Made by a program: the position numbers and the translations under genes | Part shown: piece after piece, positions 24,944 through 34,343 of the stretch | How positions within the stretch are numbered: the stretch's first letter is position 1 | Layout of the letters: the number at the start of each line of letters is the position of its first letter | The notes under the pieces: model-generated | Told to the model about the DNA's origin: nothing | The model's database searches: none | The model's input: the letters and a program-made list of their open reading frames with translations, nothing else | NCBI RefSeq assembly: GCF_013343235.1 | Contig: NZ_CP040094.1 | Coordinates: 318,501-382,500 of the forward strand | Source: Nostoc sp. TCL240-02 | Lineage (GTDB): Bacteria > Cyanobacteriota > Cyanobacteriia > Cyanobacteriales > Nostocaceae | DNA: 64,000 nt | Direction: 5' to 3'

Positions 24944-25204
24944 CTACTTCTTTTTTTCCCTTGTCGGGCTTACCATCACAGGCACTAAAGTTTTAACTAA
25001 ACCTGTAATCGCCACAATCACAGAAGCAATTCCCCCAATCGACAATGAAGTTAAAATTGCCGCCGCCAGAATAATTTCAGTAGGGCTATATCCATCTCGC
25101 ATCCAACTAGATGGATTCTCTACCGATGTTGGCGAAGCGGTGATTAATTGCGAAGTTTGGGTGGTTTGATTGGAGGTAACAGGAGTTGTTAAGGCAGTTT
25201 TCAT
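24944..25204 (-). CDS. Small membrane protein of unknown function
   Basis: The frame gives 86 residues from the ATG at 25204 (113 from a distant upstream start). A Thr/Ser/Gln-rich N-terminus precedes one or two hydrophobic segments (EIILAAAILTSLSIGGIASVIVAITGLV), and the protein ends with a basic PTREKKK tail. Such a tail often sits on the cytosolic side. It is divergent from the NB-ARC/TPR gene, 136 bases away, so the two may share a control region. There is no family I can name. Confidence 0.6.
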   Translation of the reverse strand: MKTALTTPVTSNQTTQTSQLITASPTSVENPSSWMRDGYSPTEIILAAAILTSLSIGGIASVIVAITGLVKTLVPVMVSPTREKKK

Positions 25205-25340
25205 GGCTTGAATCTCTTCTAAATGTTTACTAAGCAAATCGTATTTCTGCCAGAAGAAGAGGAGATTCCCTAGAAATGGAGACAAAGTAGAGAGAAAGTA
25301 GAAATTAAGTAGAATTGAGAAGAAATCTCACAAGCTGTCT

Positions 25341-27854
25341 ATGCAATGGGCTGATTTTCTAGCCAATGAAGCTGCTACTAATAGCTTATCCCCAGAGCAA
25401 ACCGCAGCTTTTGTAGAGCGTTTGAAGCCTAAAAACTCAGGTAAGAGTGAGGCGAAACTTGCCAGCGAATTAAACATTGGTGCAGCTGCTTTCAAAAAGC
25501 GGATGGCTGAGGTGTATGACAAGTTCGCCAAGAATTATCCTGAATTAGCCACTTCTAATAGTCGAGGTAAGCTAGAAAAGTTACGGGCTTGTCTGACAAA
25601 CAAATATAATGGCGGGCAAGATGTTCGCCCCACAATTAAAGAAATCCATCAAAATATTCCCCCTGCTGTCCCATTTGAAAAATTTGTGGGACGTGAGGCG
25701 GAACTACAAAACCTGCACCAGCAATTACAAACATCTCGGCAAGTTGCCATTGTAGCTGTGGCGGGTATGGGTGGAGTTGGTAAAACTGAACTCGCTACTC
25801 AATACGCCAAACAGCATTTGCAGAATTATCAAGGTGGGGTTTGCTGGTTATCAGCACAGGGAATAGATGTCGGAATTCAGATTCTCAGATTTGCTGAATT
25901 GAAATTTAAACTCATTACACGGGATGACTGGGAATTAGCAGATAGGCTGAGAGACTGCTGGGAAAATTGGCAACAAGGTGAAGTGCTGCTGGTGTTTGAT
26001 GATGTCACCGACTACAAAAAACAGGTTCAGCCTTATCTACCCCCAGAATCAACCCAGTTTAAAGCATTGCTGACAACGCGCCTGGGGTTTGATAGAACTT
26101 TGCCGCAATTACCTTTGGGTGTTCTCAAACCATTGGCGGCGATGAAATTATTAAAATCGCTGGTTGACAGAGAACGGCTTCAAAGTGAACCTTGGGTTGC
26201 GAGAAAAATTTGTAAATTCTTGGGATATTTGCCTTTGGCGTTAGAGTTAGTGGGGCGATATCTGGATACAATGCCAGATTTGTCTCTGGATAAACTGCTG
26301 AAACGGCTAGAGAAAAAGCGACTGGAACACGAAGCAGTAGCCAAGGCTAACCCATTGATGCGTTATGAATATGGTGTGGCTGAAGCTTTTGCATTGAGTT
26401 GGGAACAGTTGGATGAAAATGCACAAGAATTAAGCTGTGGGCTGAGTTTATTTGCTTTGGCTGATATTCCGTTATTTGTTGAGCGGATAGAAGATGATGA
26501 ACAAGAACTCTATGAGAAAGCTATAGCTGAATTGTGTAAACTGCATTTATTACAATCTCAGGCTAAAGGAATATATCGTCTACATCCACTGATTCGGCAA
26601 TTTTTCCAAATGAAGTTGGATGAGTCAAGTGAGGCGGATGAAGTGAAAACTGCTTTTGCAGCCATGATGTTAAACGTAGCAAAGCAAATTCCTCAACTGC
26701 CTAAGCGTGAAGATATTTTCAACCTCACTCCACATATTCCCCACCTTGCAGAAGTTGCAATCCACCTATCCCAATATCTCAGCGACGAGGATTTAATTTG
26801 GCCTTTCATAGGCTTAGGCTGGTTTTATAAAGGTCAAGGACTTTATCAGCAAGCAGAACCTTGGTACAAACTATGTAAAGAAGTAGCTGAAAATCGTCTT
26901 GGTTTAGAACATCTTGGTGTCGCGGCTAGCCTGAGCAATCTTGCAGAACTTTACCATTCTACAGGACGCTACAGCGAAGCTGAACCTGTGTATAAGCAAG
27001 CTTTAAAACTGACAAAACGCTTAGTCGGAGACAATCATCCCCATGTTGCTGATTGCTTGAACAATCTTGCAGAACTCTACCGTTCTACTGGACGCTACAG
27101 CGAAGCCGAACCTGTTTTTCAGCAAGCTTTGGAACTGAGAAAATGTTTACTGGGAGACAACCATCTCCATATCGCCCTAAGCATGAACAATCTTGCAGGA
27201 CTCTATTATTCTACAGGACGCTACAGCGAAGCTAAACCTCTGTATCAGCAAGCCTTGGAACTGACAAGACGCTTATTGGGGGACAACCATCCCGATGTCG
27301 CCATTAGCCTAAACAATCTCGCAGTACTTTATAAATCTACAGGATGCTATAGCAAAGCCGAATCCCTCTATCAGCAAGCTTTAGAACTTGAAAAACGCTT
27401 ACTGGGAGACAAGCATCCCAATGTCGCCACTAGCCTGAACAATCTCGCAGGACTCTATTATTCTACAAAACGCTACGGTAAAGCTGAATCCTTGTATCAG
27501 CAAGCTTTAGAACTGTGGAAAAGTTTACTGGGAGACAAACATCCCAATGTCGGCACTAACCTGAACAATCTCGCATTGGTTTATGAATCTACAGGACGCT
27601 ACAGCGAAGCTGAACCCCTTTATCAGCAAGCTTTAGAACTTAAAAAACACTTATTGGGAGAAAACCATCCTAGTATCGCCATTAGCCTGAACAATCTCGC
27701 AGAACTCTACCGTTCTACAGGACGCTACAGCGAAGCTAAACCCCTGTATCTGCAAGCTTTAGCAATTTGTGAGCAGACTTTAGGTGTAGATCATCCCACT
27801 ACAATGATGGTTCGGGGAAATTATGCAAGATTTTTAAGAGAAGCATATCGTTAA
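25341..27854 (+). CDS. STAND NTPase: NB-ARC with C-terminal TPR repeats
   Basis: This 837-residue protein has a helical N-terminus (~1-100, HTH-like), an NB-ARC NTPase with P-loop GMGGVGKTEL (~142-150), Walker B LLVFDD (~217) and sensor TTR, a winged-helix region (~330-430), and seven or more 42-residue TPRs of kinesin-light-chain style (SLNNLAELYRSTGRYSEAEP). STAND proteins act as ligand-triggered switches that oligomerise; many bacterial ones guard against phage. No effector domain is obvious beyond the N-terminal helical part, so the output is unknown. The TPR repeats are very alike at DNA level. It is monocistronic by spacing. Confidence 0.92.
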   Translation: MQWADFLANEAATNSLSPEQTAAFVERLKPKNSGKSEAKLASELNIGAAAFKKRMAEVYDKFAKNYPELATSNSRGKLEKLRACLTNKYNGGQDVRPTIKEIHQNIPPAVPFEKFVGREAELQNLHQQLQTSRQVAIVAVAGMGGVGKTELATQYAKQHLQNYQGGVCWLSAQGIDVGIQILRFAELKFKLITRDDWELADRLRDCWENWQQGEVLLVFDDVTDYKKQVQPYLPPESTQFKALLTTRLGFDRTLPQLPLGVLKPLAAMKLLKSLVDRERLQSEPWVARKICKFLGYLPLALELVGRYLDTMPDLSLDKLLKRLEKKRLEHEAVAKANPLMRYEYGVAEAFALSWEQLDENAQELSCGLSLFALADIPLFVERIEDDEQELYEKAIAELCKLHLLQSQAKGIYRLHPLIRQFFQMKLDESSEADEVKTAFAAMMLNVAKQIPQLPKREDIFNLTPHIPHLAEVAIHLSQYLSDEDLIWPFIGLGWFYKGQGLYQQAEPWYKLCKEVAENRLGLEHLGVAASLSNLAELYHSTGRYSEAEPVYKQALKLTKRLVGDNHPHVADCLNNLAELYRSTGRYSEAEPVFQQALELRKCLLGDNHLHIALSMNNLAGLYYSTGRYSEAKPLYQQALELTRRLLGDNHPDVAISLNNLAVLYKSTGCYSKAESLYQQALELEKRLLGDKHPNVATSLNNLAGLYYSTKRYGKAESLYQQALELWKSLLGDKHPNVGTNLNNLALVYESTGRYSEAEPLYQQALELKKHLLGENHPSIAISLNNLAELYRSTGRYSEAKPLYLQALAICEQTLGVDHPTTMMVRGNYARFLREAYR
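26923..27790 (+). repeat. 126-bp coding repeats (TPR units)
   Basis: About seven consecutive 126-bp units encode 42-residue TPRs with strongly conserved DNA (for example 'aacaatctcgcagaactcta' and 'acaggacgctacagcgaagc'). The similarity allows unequal crossing-over, so repeat number may vary between strains. Confidence 0.85.
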
Positions 27855-28042
27855 CGATTGCCTCCGGCACGCTACGCGATCGCACCCTTTATCCCAAAAT
27901 CACACCAAACTGATACCACACAACAGTTGTAGTTCAAATCTTAACAGCGATCTTCCTCTCATAACCAAAGTACAGTAAAGAATAGAGCGTAGACATCGCT
28001 TTGCGGTTTCAAACTCCAAACGCCAAATTTGAGGATAAAATT

Positions 28043-28297
28043 ATGCGAACAGTACCAATCCAATTACCAGAAACAGTATTTTCAGCACTTCGTAAAAATC
28101 CAGAAGAATTTATCCAAGAAATGCGAATTGCCGCAGCAGTTAAATGGTATGAATTAAGTGACATTTCACAAGCAAAAGCAGCAGAGATTGCTGGGCTAAC
28201 TCGTGCTGAATTTATTAATGCTTTATCACGCTACCAAGTAGATTTTATGCAATATACTGCCCAAGAGTTAGCCCAGGAACTGGCAAATGTCGATTAA
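28043..28297 (+). CDS. UPF0175-family antitoxin-like protein
   Basis: The 84-residue protein reads VPIQLPETVFSALRKNPEEF followed by a helix-turn-helix-like part (DISQAKAAEIAGLTRAEFINAL). UPF0175 proteins are the usual partners of DUF3368 PIN proteins. I chose the ATG at 28043 because GAGG lies nine bases upstream; a TTG 14 codons earlier is not supported. The stop overlaps the toxin start by 11 bases, so translation is coupled. The role as antitoxin and autorepressor is inferred from family and arrangement. Confidence 0.88.
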   Translation: MRTVPIQLPETVFSALRKNPEEFIQEMRIAAAVKWYELSDISQAKAAEIAGLTRAEFINALSRYQVDFMQYTAQELAQELANVD

Positions 28298-28769
28298 TCG
28301 TGTAATTATTAACTCCTCACCTTTGATTGTTCTTTTGAAAAGTCAGCAAGCAAAATTAATTCCCCAATTATTCACAGAAGTTTTAGTTCCATTCGGTGTT
28401 TTTGAAGAAGTCACAACAAAAGATGATGTCGCATCAACACAATTACCCAGTATTTCTTGGATACAAACAGTAGAAGTTAATCCTATTGCGCCTGTTGTAG
28501 CAGCTTGGGATTTGGGAAAGGGAGAATCACAAGTATTGAGTTTGGCACTAAAAAATTCAGACTGTGCCGCTATTGTTGACGATAGGGCAGCACGGCGTTG
28601 TGGTCAAGCTTTAGGTATTACTACTATCGGAACAGGAGGTTTGCTGATATTAGCAAAAAGACGTGGACTAATCCCAAGCATATCTCCTGGAATTCAAGCT
28701 TTGCGTGACGCTGGTTTGTGGTTATCCGATAGTTTGGTCAATTTACTCAAACAACAAGCAGGGGAGTAG
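28287..28769 (+). CDS. DUF3368 PIN-domain toxin-like nuclease
   Basis: The 160-residue PIN-fold protein has the first acidic-site region VIINSSPLIVLLKS (Asn in place of the more usual Asp), then Glu in LGKGESQVLSLAL and the Asp pair in AAIVDDRAARRCGQALGI. DUF3368 proteins are predicted metal-dependent RNases of VapC style. The frame overlaps the UPF0175 gene by 11 bases. The last residues, KQQAGE and the stop, fall where an interspersed repeat begins, so the tail may have been altered by the repeat. Toxicity is inferred, not shown. Confidence 0.88.
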   Translation: MSINRVIINSSPLIVLLKSQQAKLIPQLFTEVLVPFGVFEEVTTKDDVASTQLPSISWIQTVEVNPIAPVVAAWDLGKGESQVLSLALKNSDCAAIVDDRAARRCGQALGITTIGTGGLLILAKRRGLIPSISPGIQALRDAGLWLSDSLVNLLKQQAGE

Positions 28770-28893
28770 GGGAGGCAGGGAGAGTAGGGGGAGTAGGGGG
28801 ACAAGGGGGAATTATTGAACAAGTCTCTCTTGTCTCCCCCCTCTTCCTTGTCTCCCCTTCATGCCCAATTCCCAATTCCCAATGCCCAATGCT
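28758..28893. repeat. Interspersed repeat, family 1 copy (toxin / pao operon gap)
   Basis: This has the purine arm gggggagtaggggg, core GGGGGAATTATTGAACAAG and pyrimidine arm ending in 'cccaattcccaatgcccaa'. The same core, in either direction, occurs near 34280, 35390, 37510 and 61430. It fills the gap between converging genes. Confidence 0.8.
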
Positions 28894-31109
28894 TTACAGC
28901 AGTTTGTCTAGTGTAATTGGCAAATCACGAATGCGCTTACCTGTGGCATGATAAACAGCGTTTGCGATCGCCGCAGCAGTGCCGGTAATACCAATTTCAC
29001 CAATCCCTTTGACACCAAGCGGGTTGATATGTAGATCGTGTTCATCGACAAACAACACCTCAATATCAGGAACGTCTGCATTTACTGGTACATGATATTC
29101 AGCTAAATCATGGTTGATAACGCGTCCGAGATTCGGGTCTATAAGCGTGTGTTCCATCAGTGCCATACCGATACCGTAGACAATCCCACCAATGAGTTGA
29201 CTGTTGGCTGTTTTAGCATTGAGGATGCGTCCAACACCAAAGCTTCCCACCCAGCGCGTTACTCGCACTTCGCCGGAATCAGGGTTAACGCGGACTTCGG
29301 CAAATTGCGATCCAAATGCGTGCATTGAAAACTTCTTTTGTTCGTCTCCCAGCTTGGCATCTGCACGTGCTTCGATCATTTTCATTCCATGTCGTGCCAA
29401 GATTGCTTGATATGTTTCGCTTACAAACGATTTATTTTTTAAGAAAAAGCTACCATTTTGGGCAATCACATCTTCAGCTTTTGAACTATAAAGCGGCGAT
29501 TTTTGATCGGCAAGTGCTAGTTGCAAAAGTTTACTGCGAGCTTGATTGCCCGCTAAATGTACAGCCGAACTTACACTAGCTGCTGTTTGCGAACCACCGG
29601 AAATGGGAGTTTCTGGCATCTTAGTATCGCCTAGTTCAAAGCGAACTTTCTCAACTTGTACACCAAGCGCATCAGCTGCAACTTGAGTCATGACAGTATA
29701 AGTACCCGTACCAATATCTTGAGAACCGCTTTGCACTACGGCTGTACCGTCTGCCATAATCTGAGCGATCGCTGATGCTGGAGAACGATTGGTAGGATAA
29801 GTAGCCGTTGCCATACCCCAACCAATCAAATAATTGCCGTCTCGCATTGAACGGGGTTGAGGATTGCGCTTTTGCCAGCCAAACTTTTCTGCTCCTGTCT
29901 TGTAGCACTGGATGAGTGACTTGCTCGACCAAGGCAGTCCTTTACTAGGATCGACATCAGCGTGGTTACGCAGCCGTAATTCTACCGGATCGATATTGAG
30001 CGCATAAGCCAGTTCGTCCATTGCCGACTCTAAAGCGAACGACCCAGGAGCTTCTCCTGGTGCCCGCATGAAGGTTGGTGTTCCCTGATTTAGCTGAACC
30101 AGACGATGGCTAGTTTCGATATTCGGGCAAGCGTAAATCATGCGTGCAGTTTTAGCAACAGGTTCAATGAATTCATCAAAAGTTGAAGTCTGGGAAGTGC
30201 CAGTGTGTCGGAGTGCAGTTAATTTTCCTGCGCGGGTAGCACCCAAAGAAACCTGTTGAATCGTCTCTGGTCGGAAGCCGACAGGCCCATACATTTGTAT
30301 CCGTCCCAGAACTAATTTGACTGGGCGATTTACCTGTCGTGCTGCGATCGCTGCTAGTGGTACGTGCGACCAAGCCGACCCTTTGCAACCAAAGCCACCG
30401 CCCACAAAGTAAGACATAATGCGGACTTTCTCAGGCTTAATTCCTAATACCTCCGCAACTTTTTGTTGAGCCGAAAATATTCCCTGAGTTGCGTCATACA
30501 ACAGCAATTGATCGCCTTGCCAAACTGCTGTTGTGGCATGAGGCTCCATCGGATTGTGATTTTCCACTGGAGTGGTGTATAGGTTTGCTCGACGCGCACA
30601 GCAGCATTTGCTAGTCCCTGGTTAACATTGCCGTGAGATGAATCGGGCGATTCCTCTCTAGGGATTTTACCTTTAGGAAAGTATGCCTTAGCGAGGTTAT
30701 CCCGCATATTGATGGTAGGTTTCTCTTCGTTATAGCGAACTTGTACAAGTGAGGCAGCATACATCGCTCGTTCAAAGGTATCGGCAACGACGACACCAAT
30801 ATGCTGACCGCTATACAGCACAATGTTATCTTGTAACACTTGCACCTTATGACCGCCGCCCTTTTCTCCATCAGCTTTGGGCGCGTTGAGGTGGGTAATA
30901 ATTGCTAATACACCCGGTACTTGCTCCGCCGCCTTTGTATCAATTTGGGCAATTTTACCTTTAGCGATCGCACTTTGAATTGTGACTCCATAAGTCATTT
31001 TTGCGACTGGAAACTCTGCTGCATAGCGTGCTTCACCCGTCACCTTCAAACGACCATCAACTCGGTTGAGTGGTTTGCCGACAACTATATTTGTATCCCC
31101 TGCATTCAT
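28894..31109 (-). pseudogene. paoC: Molybdenum aldehyde oxidoreductase large subunit, frameshifted
   Basis: Two frames cover one xanthine-dehydrogenase-family large subunit. The first (31109 down to the shift) reads MNAGDTNIVVGKPLNRVDGR onward. The second (from ~30575 to 28894) holds NHNPMEPHATTAVW, the molybdopterin-binding segments and the catalytic Glu in KGIGEIGITG. At ~30575-30580 an extra AC pair turns TAT-ACC-ACT-CCA into TAT-ACA-CCA-CTC, breaking the expected YTTPVENHNPMEPH. Removal of two bases restores one ~738-residue frame. The start overlaps the FAD-subunit stop (ATGA). It is either a very recent inactivation or a base-calling error; nothing else in either part looks decayed. Confidence 0.85.
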
Positions 31110-32089
31110 GCCATCCCTCCTACTGTTGTCAGCGCCTTAACAATGGTGCGTTTAGCCAGTTCGACCTTAAACCCGTTGTATTTTTGAGGTTTAGCTCCAG
31201 CAACGGCTGCATTTGCTGCTGCTTGAAATGCTGCCTGATTTGCTGGCTGATTCAAAAGCGCTTTTTCTGCATCGTAGGCACGCCAGGGTTTTGTCCCTAC
31301 CCCACCAAGGGCAATACGTGCCGAGCGAATAATGCCATTTTGAATATCTAGCGCCGCCGCCACTGATGCCATTGCAAAAGCATAAGAAGCGCGATCGCGG
31401 ACTTTCAAATAGTGCGATCGGCTTGCATTGGGTGAAGCAGGTAAGTCAACGGCAATAATTAACTCTCCATGTTGTAAAACTGTTTCCCGTTCGGGTGTCT
31501 CGCCAGGGACAAGATGAAAATCTACAAGCGGAATACTCCGCGCTCCATTCGGCCCGCGTGTTTGTACAACCGCATCAAGTGCTACCATTGCCACCGCCAT
31601 ATCAGAAGGATGAGTAGCAATACAGCGATCGCTACCGCCAAGAATTGCGTGAATCCGGTTGTAACCTTCAATTGCCGCACAACCGGAACCGGGAACGCGC
31701 TTATTGCAGGGCATAGAAGTATCGCGGAAGTAGTAGCAACGGGTACGTTGTAGCAAATTTCCGCCCACTGTTGCCATGTTTCGCAGTTGCGGTGATGCCC
31801 CAGACAACAACGCTTCTGACAGCACAGGGTAACGCTTTTGAATTATTGCATCATAAGCAACATCGCTATTGCGTGCCATTGCTCCAATCCGTAGATTGTT
31901 ACTCTGCATTTCTATCTTGCTTAATGGCAGTGGGTTAATATCAACCAACTCTGTTGGCGTTTGCACATTCAACTTCATCAAATCGATTAGGCTAGTACCA
32001 CCGGCAAGATACGAGGCTTCGGCATCTGGAGTCACCAATGCCACGGCATTTTCCGCTTGTCGCGCTTTTTTATAGTTAAACGGCTGCAT
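31106..32089 (-). CDS. paoB: Aldehyde oxidoreductase FAD-binding subunit
   Basis: The 327-residue CoxM/PaoB-type subunit carries FAD from the iron-sulfur subunit chain. It has the FAD motif YLAGGTSLIDLMK and RNMATVGGNLLQRTRC. Cys in RTRCYYF, MPCNKR, GSGCAA and DRCIATHPSDM form the four-Cys set that binds the extra 4Fe-4S cluster in PaoB. The last residues overlap the large-subunit ATG by four bases, and the first overlap the small subunit by 14, so the three genes form one operon transcribed leftward. Confidence 0.93.
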   Translation of the reverse strand: MQPFNYKKARQAENAVALVTPDAEASYLAGGTSLIDLMKLNVQTPTELVDINPLPLSKIEMQSNNLRIGAMARNSDVAYDAIIQKRYPVLSEALLSGASPQLRNMATVGGNLLQRTRCYYFRDTSMPCNKRVPGSGCAAIEGYNRIHAILGGSDRCIATHPSDMAVAMVALDAVVQTRGPNGARSIPLVDFHLVPGETPERETVLQHGELIIAVDLPASPNASRSHYLKVRDRASYAFAMASVAAALDIQNGIIRSARIALGGVGTKPWRAYDAEKALLNQPANQAAFQAAANAAVAGAKPQKYNGFKVELAKRTIVKALTTVGGMA

Positions 32090-32699
32090 CTTTTTTTCCC
32101 TCTAAGACATCGCGGACAGCAGCCACGATATTTGGATAAGCACCGCAACGGCAGATATTGCCACTCATCAATTCCCGAATTTCGTCATCTGACTTAGCGT
32201 GTCCTTCGTTGACTAAACTCACCGCCGAACAAATTTGTCCCGGTGTGCAATAACCGCACTGAAATGCGTCACGGGCAAGAAATGCGGCTTGCATCGGGTG
32301 CAGATTGTCTCCTTGCGCCAAACCTTCAATAGTTGTAATGGCAGCGTCTGTGTGCATGATGGCAAAAGTCAGGCAGGAGTTAATTCGCTGTCCATCAACC
32401 AGCACTGTACAAGCACCACATTGACCGTGGTCACAACCTTTTTTACTACCAGTTAGCCCTATGTATTCACGAAGTGCATCAAGTAAGGTAACACGCGGTT
32501 CAATTTGCAAACTATGTTTTGTTCCGTTCACCTGTAGCGTCACCTGCATAGTTTCAGATATCGAACTTTTCAGCATGGGGGTAGTTTTTGTTGCCGATGT
32601 TTGTGCCACAGTTTTCTCTACAAAACTACTGAACGTAGCCGCTACTGTACTGACGAGCATCAATTGACCTAATCTACGCCGTCTTAGCCGAAACTTCAT
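32076..32699 (-). CDS. paoA: Aldehyde oxidoreductase 2Fe-2S subunit
   Basis: The 207-residue protein has a twin-arginine-like start (RLRRRRLGQLM, then a hydrophobic stretch to KTVAQ), so the enzyme may be exported folded to the periplasm. The plant-type 2Fe-2S domain has Cys in KKGCDHGQCGACTVLV and RINSC. The helical 2Fe-2S domain has QCGYCTPGQ and GNICRCGAY. All eight cluster Cys are present. GGAG upstream supports the ATG at 32699. It is the first gene of the paoABC-type operon. Confidence 0.93.
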   Translation of the reverse strand: MKFRLRRRRLGQLMLVSTVAATFSSFVEKTVAQTSATKTTPMLKSSISETMQVTLQVNGTKHSLQIEPRVTLLDALREYIGLTGSKKGCDHGQCGACTVLVDGQRINSCLTFAIMHTDAAITTIEGLAQGDNLHPMQAAFLARDAFQCGYCTPGQICSAVSLVNEGHAKSDDEIRELMSGNICRCGAYPNIVAAVRDVLEGKKDAAV

Positions 32700-33180
32700 C
32701 TTTTTACTCCATTCTGCTTTTGTTGAGTAATAATATTCAGTAATTCTTCTAGCTTAAATTCTTAGTAAAAATCATTTTTACCTTATAAATATTTACCTCA
32801 AAATAACATTGTTAACAGAATACAATTTCATCTTGTTCTCGTCTCTCTATCACAAGATTTATGTCATAAGTATCATCCCTAGTTAAGTAAGTTTGCACAA
32901 TAAAATCAACCTATGTAAAGAAAAATAAACTAGGCTGAAATCCTTATATATATCTCCTATTGCTTATTGCCTGATCACAACGACAATTATTTACGCCCAC
33001 TTACTTCTCATCCTGTTCTGGAACTAAGAATATTTTTATTTATTTGCTGTATCAATAATTGGAGGTTAGGGTTGAGTAGAATATTACTGCTCAACCTATG
33101 ACATCCGAAATCGTGCTTTGCTCAAAGAAGAATTCGTTGAATGTCAGTAAATCCTAATATAAAATCGAAAAGCTGAAATT
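32700..33180. other. Divergent control region of pao operon and hydrolase gene
   Basis: 481 bases with no gene. It is AT-rich. An imperfect stem, ggttgagta / tactgctcaacc, lies near 33070-33098. It must hold the promoters of both neighbours, but I can assign no box with confidence. Confidence 0.45.
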
Positions 33181-34215
33181 ATGAACACCCAAACAACAAC
33201 TCAATTACCAATTCCCCCACACTTTAACCCCGATAAAGTAGGAGAGGTCTGGCGTGTACCTTACCAACAAATCGCCGCAGCAGCTGAAACTTGGGTAAAA
33301 CAACACGACATCAAACCAGCATCCTCAGACGCAAACAGTATTTGCTTATTGTTAATTGATGTCCAAAATACTTTTTGTATCCCCAACTTTGAACTATTTG
33401 TAGGTGGAAAATCTGGGAATGAGGCGGTGAATGATAACGTCAGATTGTGTGAGTTTATCTATCGCAACTTGGGAGTAATTACAAAAATTGTACCTACTCT
33501 AGATACCCATACAGCAACGCAAATCTTCCATCCTATTTTTTGGGTGAATGCTGCCGGAGAACATCCTACTCCAGCAGCGACTAACATCACTTTAGCAGAT
33601 ATCGAACAAGGTATCTGGAAGGTTAACCCAACGGTTGCTGACAGTATTACTAATGGGGATTATGAATTATTAGAAAAACACGCTTATCATTACGTTAGAA
33701 AACTCAGCCAAGATGGTAAATATCCTCTCACAATTTGGCCTTATCATTCTATGTTGGGCGGTATTGGTCATGCTTTAGTTTCATCGGTGGAGGAAGCAAT
33801 ATTTTTCCATAGTATTGCTCGTCAAAGCCAAACACAATTTGAAATCAAGGGTGAAAATCCTTTAACAGAAAACTATTCGATCTTACGTCCAGAGGTGTTG
33901 GAAGATTTTGAACAACGTCCACTTGGTCAAAAAAACACCCGTTTGATTAAGCAACTTTTAGAATTTGATAATGTTATTATTGGTGGTCAAGCTAAAAGTC
34001 ATTGCGTCGCCTGGACAATTGACGATTTATTAACAGAAATTAAACAGGTAGATGCTACCCTTGCTCAAAAAATTTATCTCTTAGAAGATTGCACTTCCCC
34101 CGTTGTTGTTCCAAATATTGTGGACTATACAGAACAGGCAGATGCAGCATTTGCAAGGTTTGCAGAGGCAGGAATGCACATCATTAAATCTAACGAATTT
34201 GGGAATTGGGCATAG
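33181..34215 (+). CDS. Isochorismatase-family cysteine hydrolase
   Basis: The 344-residue protein has the isochorismatase-family Asp in CLLLIDVQNTF and nucleophile Cys in GGQAKSHCVAWT with the cis-peptide-like region before it. It is longer than the usual ~200 residues, with an N-terminal extension and an insert around the HAYHYVRKLS part. The closest roles are nicotinamidase-like or other amide hydrolases; the substrate is not readable. The final residues (EFGNWA) are encoded by the start of an interspersed repeat, which also supplies the stop. Confidence 0.85.
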   Translation: MNTQTTTQLPIPPHFNPDKVGEVWRVPYQQIAAAAETWVKQHDIKPASSDANSICLLLIDVQNTFCIPNFELFVGGKSGNEAVNDNVRLCEFIYRNLGVITKIVPTLDTHTATQIFHPIFWVNAAGEHPTPAATNITLADIEQGIWKVNPTVADSITNGDYELLEKHAYHYVRKLSQDGKYPLTIWPYHSMLGGIGHALVSSVEEAIFFHSIARQSQTQFEIKGENPLTENYSILRPEVLEDFEQRPLGQKNTRLIKQLLEFDNVIIGGQAKSHCVAWTIDDLLTEIKQVDATLAQKIYLLEDCTSPVVVPNIVDYTEQADAAFARFAEAGMHIIKSNEFGNWA

Positions 34216-34343
34216 GGAATTGGGTATGAAGGGGAGACAAGGAAGAGGGGAGAGACAAGAGAGACTTGTTCAATAATTCCCCCTTGTCCTCCTTGTCTCC
34301 CTGCTCCCCCTGCCTCCCCTACCCCCCTGATTTCCCCATTTCC
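34201..34343. repeat. Interspersed repeat, family 1 copy
   Basis: This copy is the reverse complement of that at 28758. It has 'gggaattgggcat', then gggagacaaggaagagggg, then CTTGTTCAATAATTCCCCC. It lies between converging genes. Confidence 0.8.
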
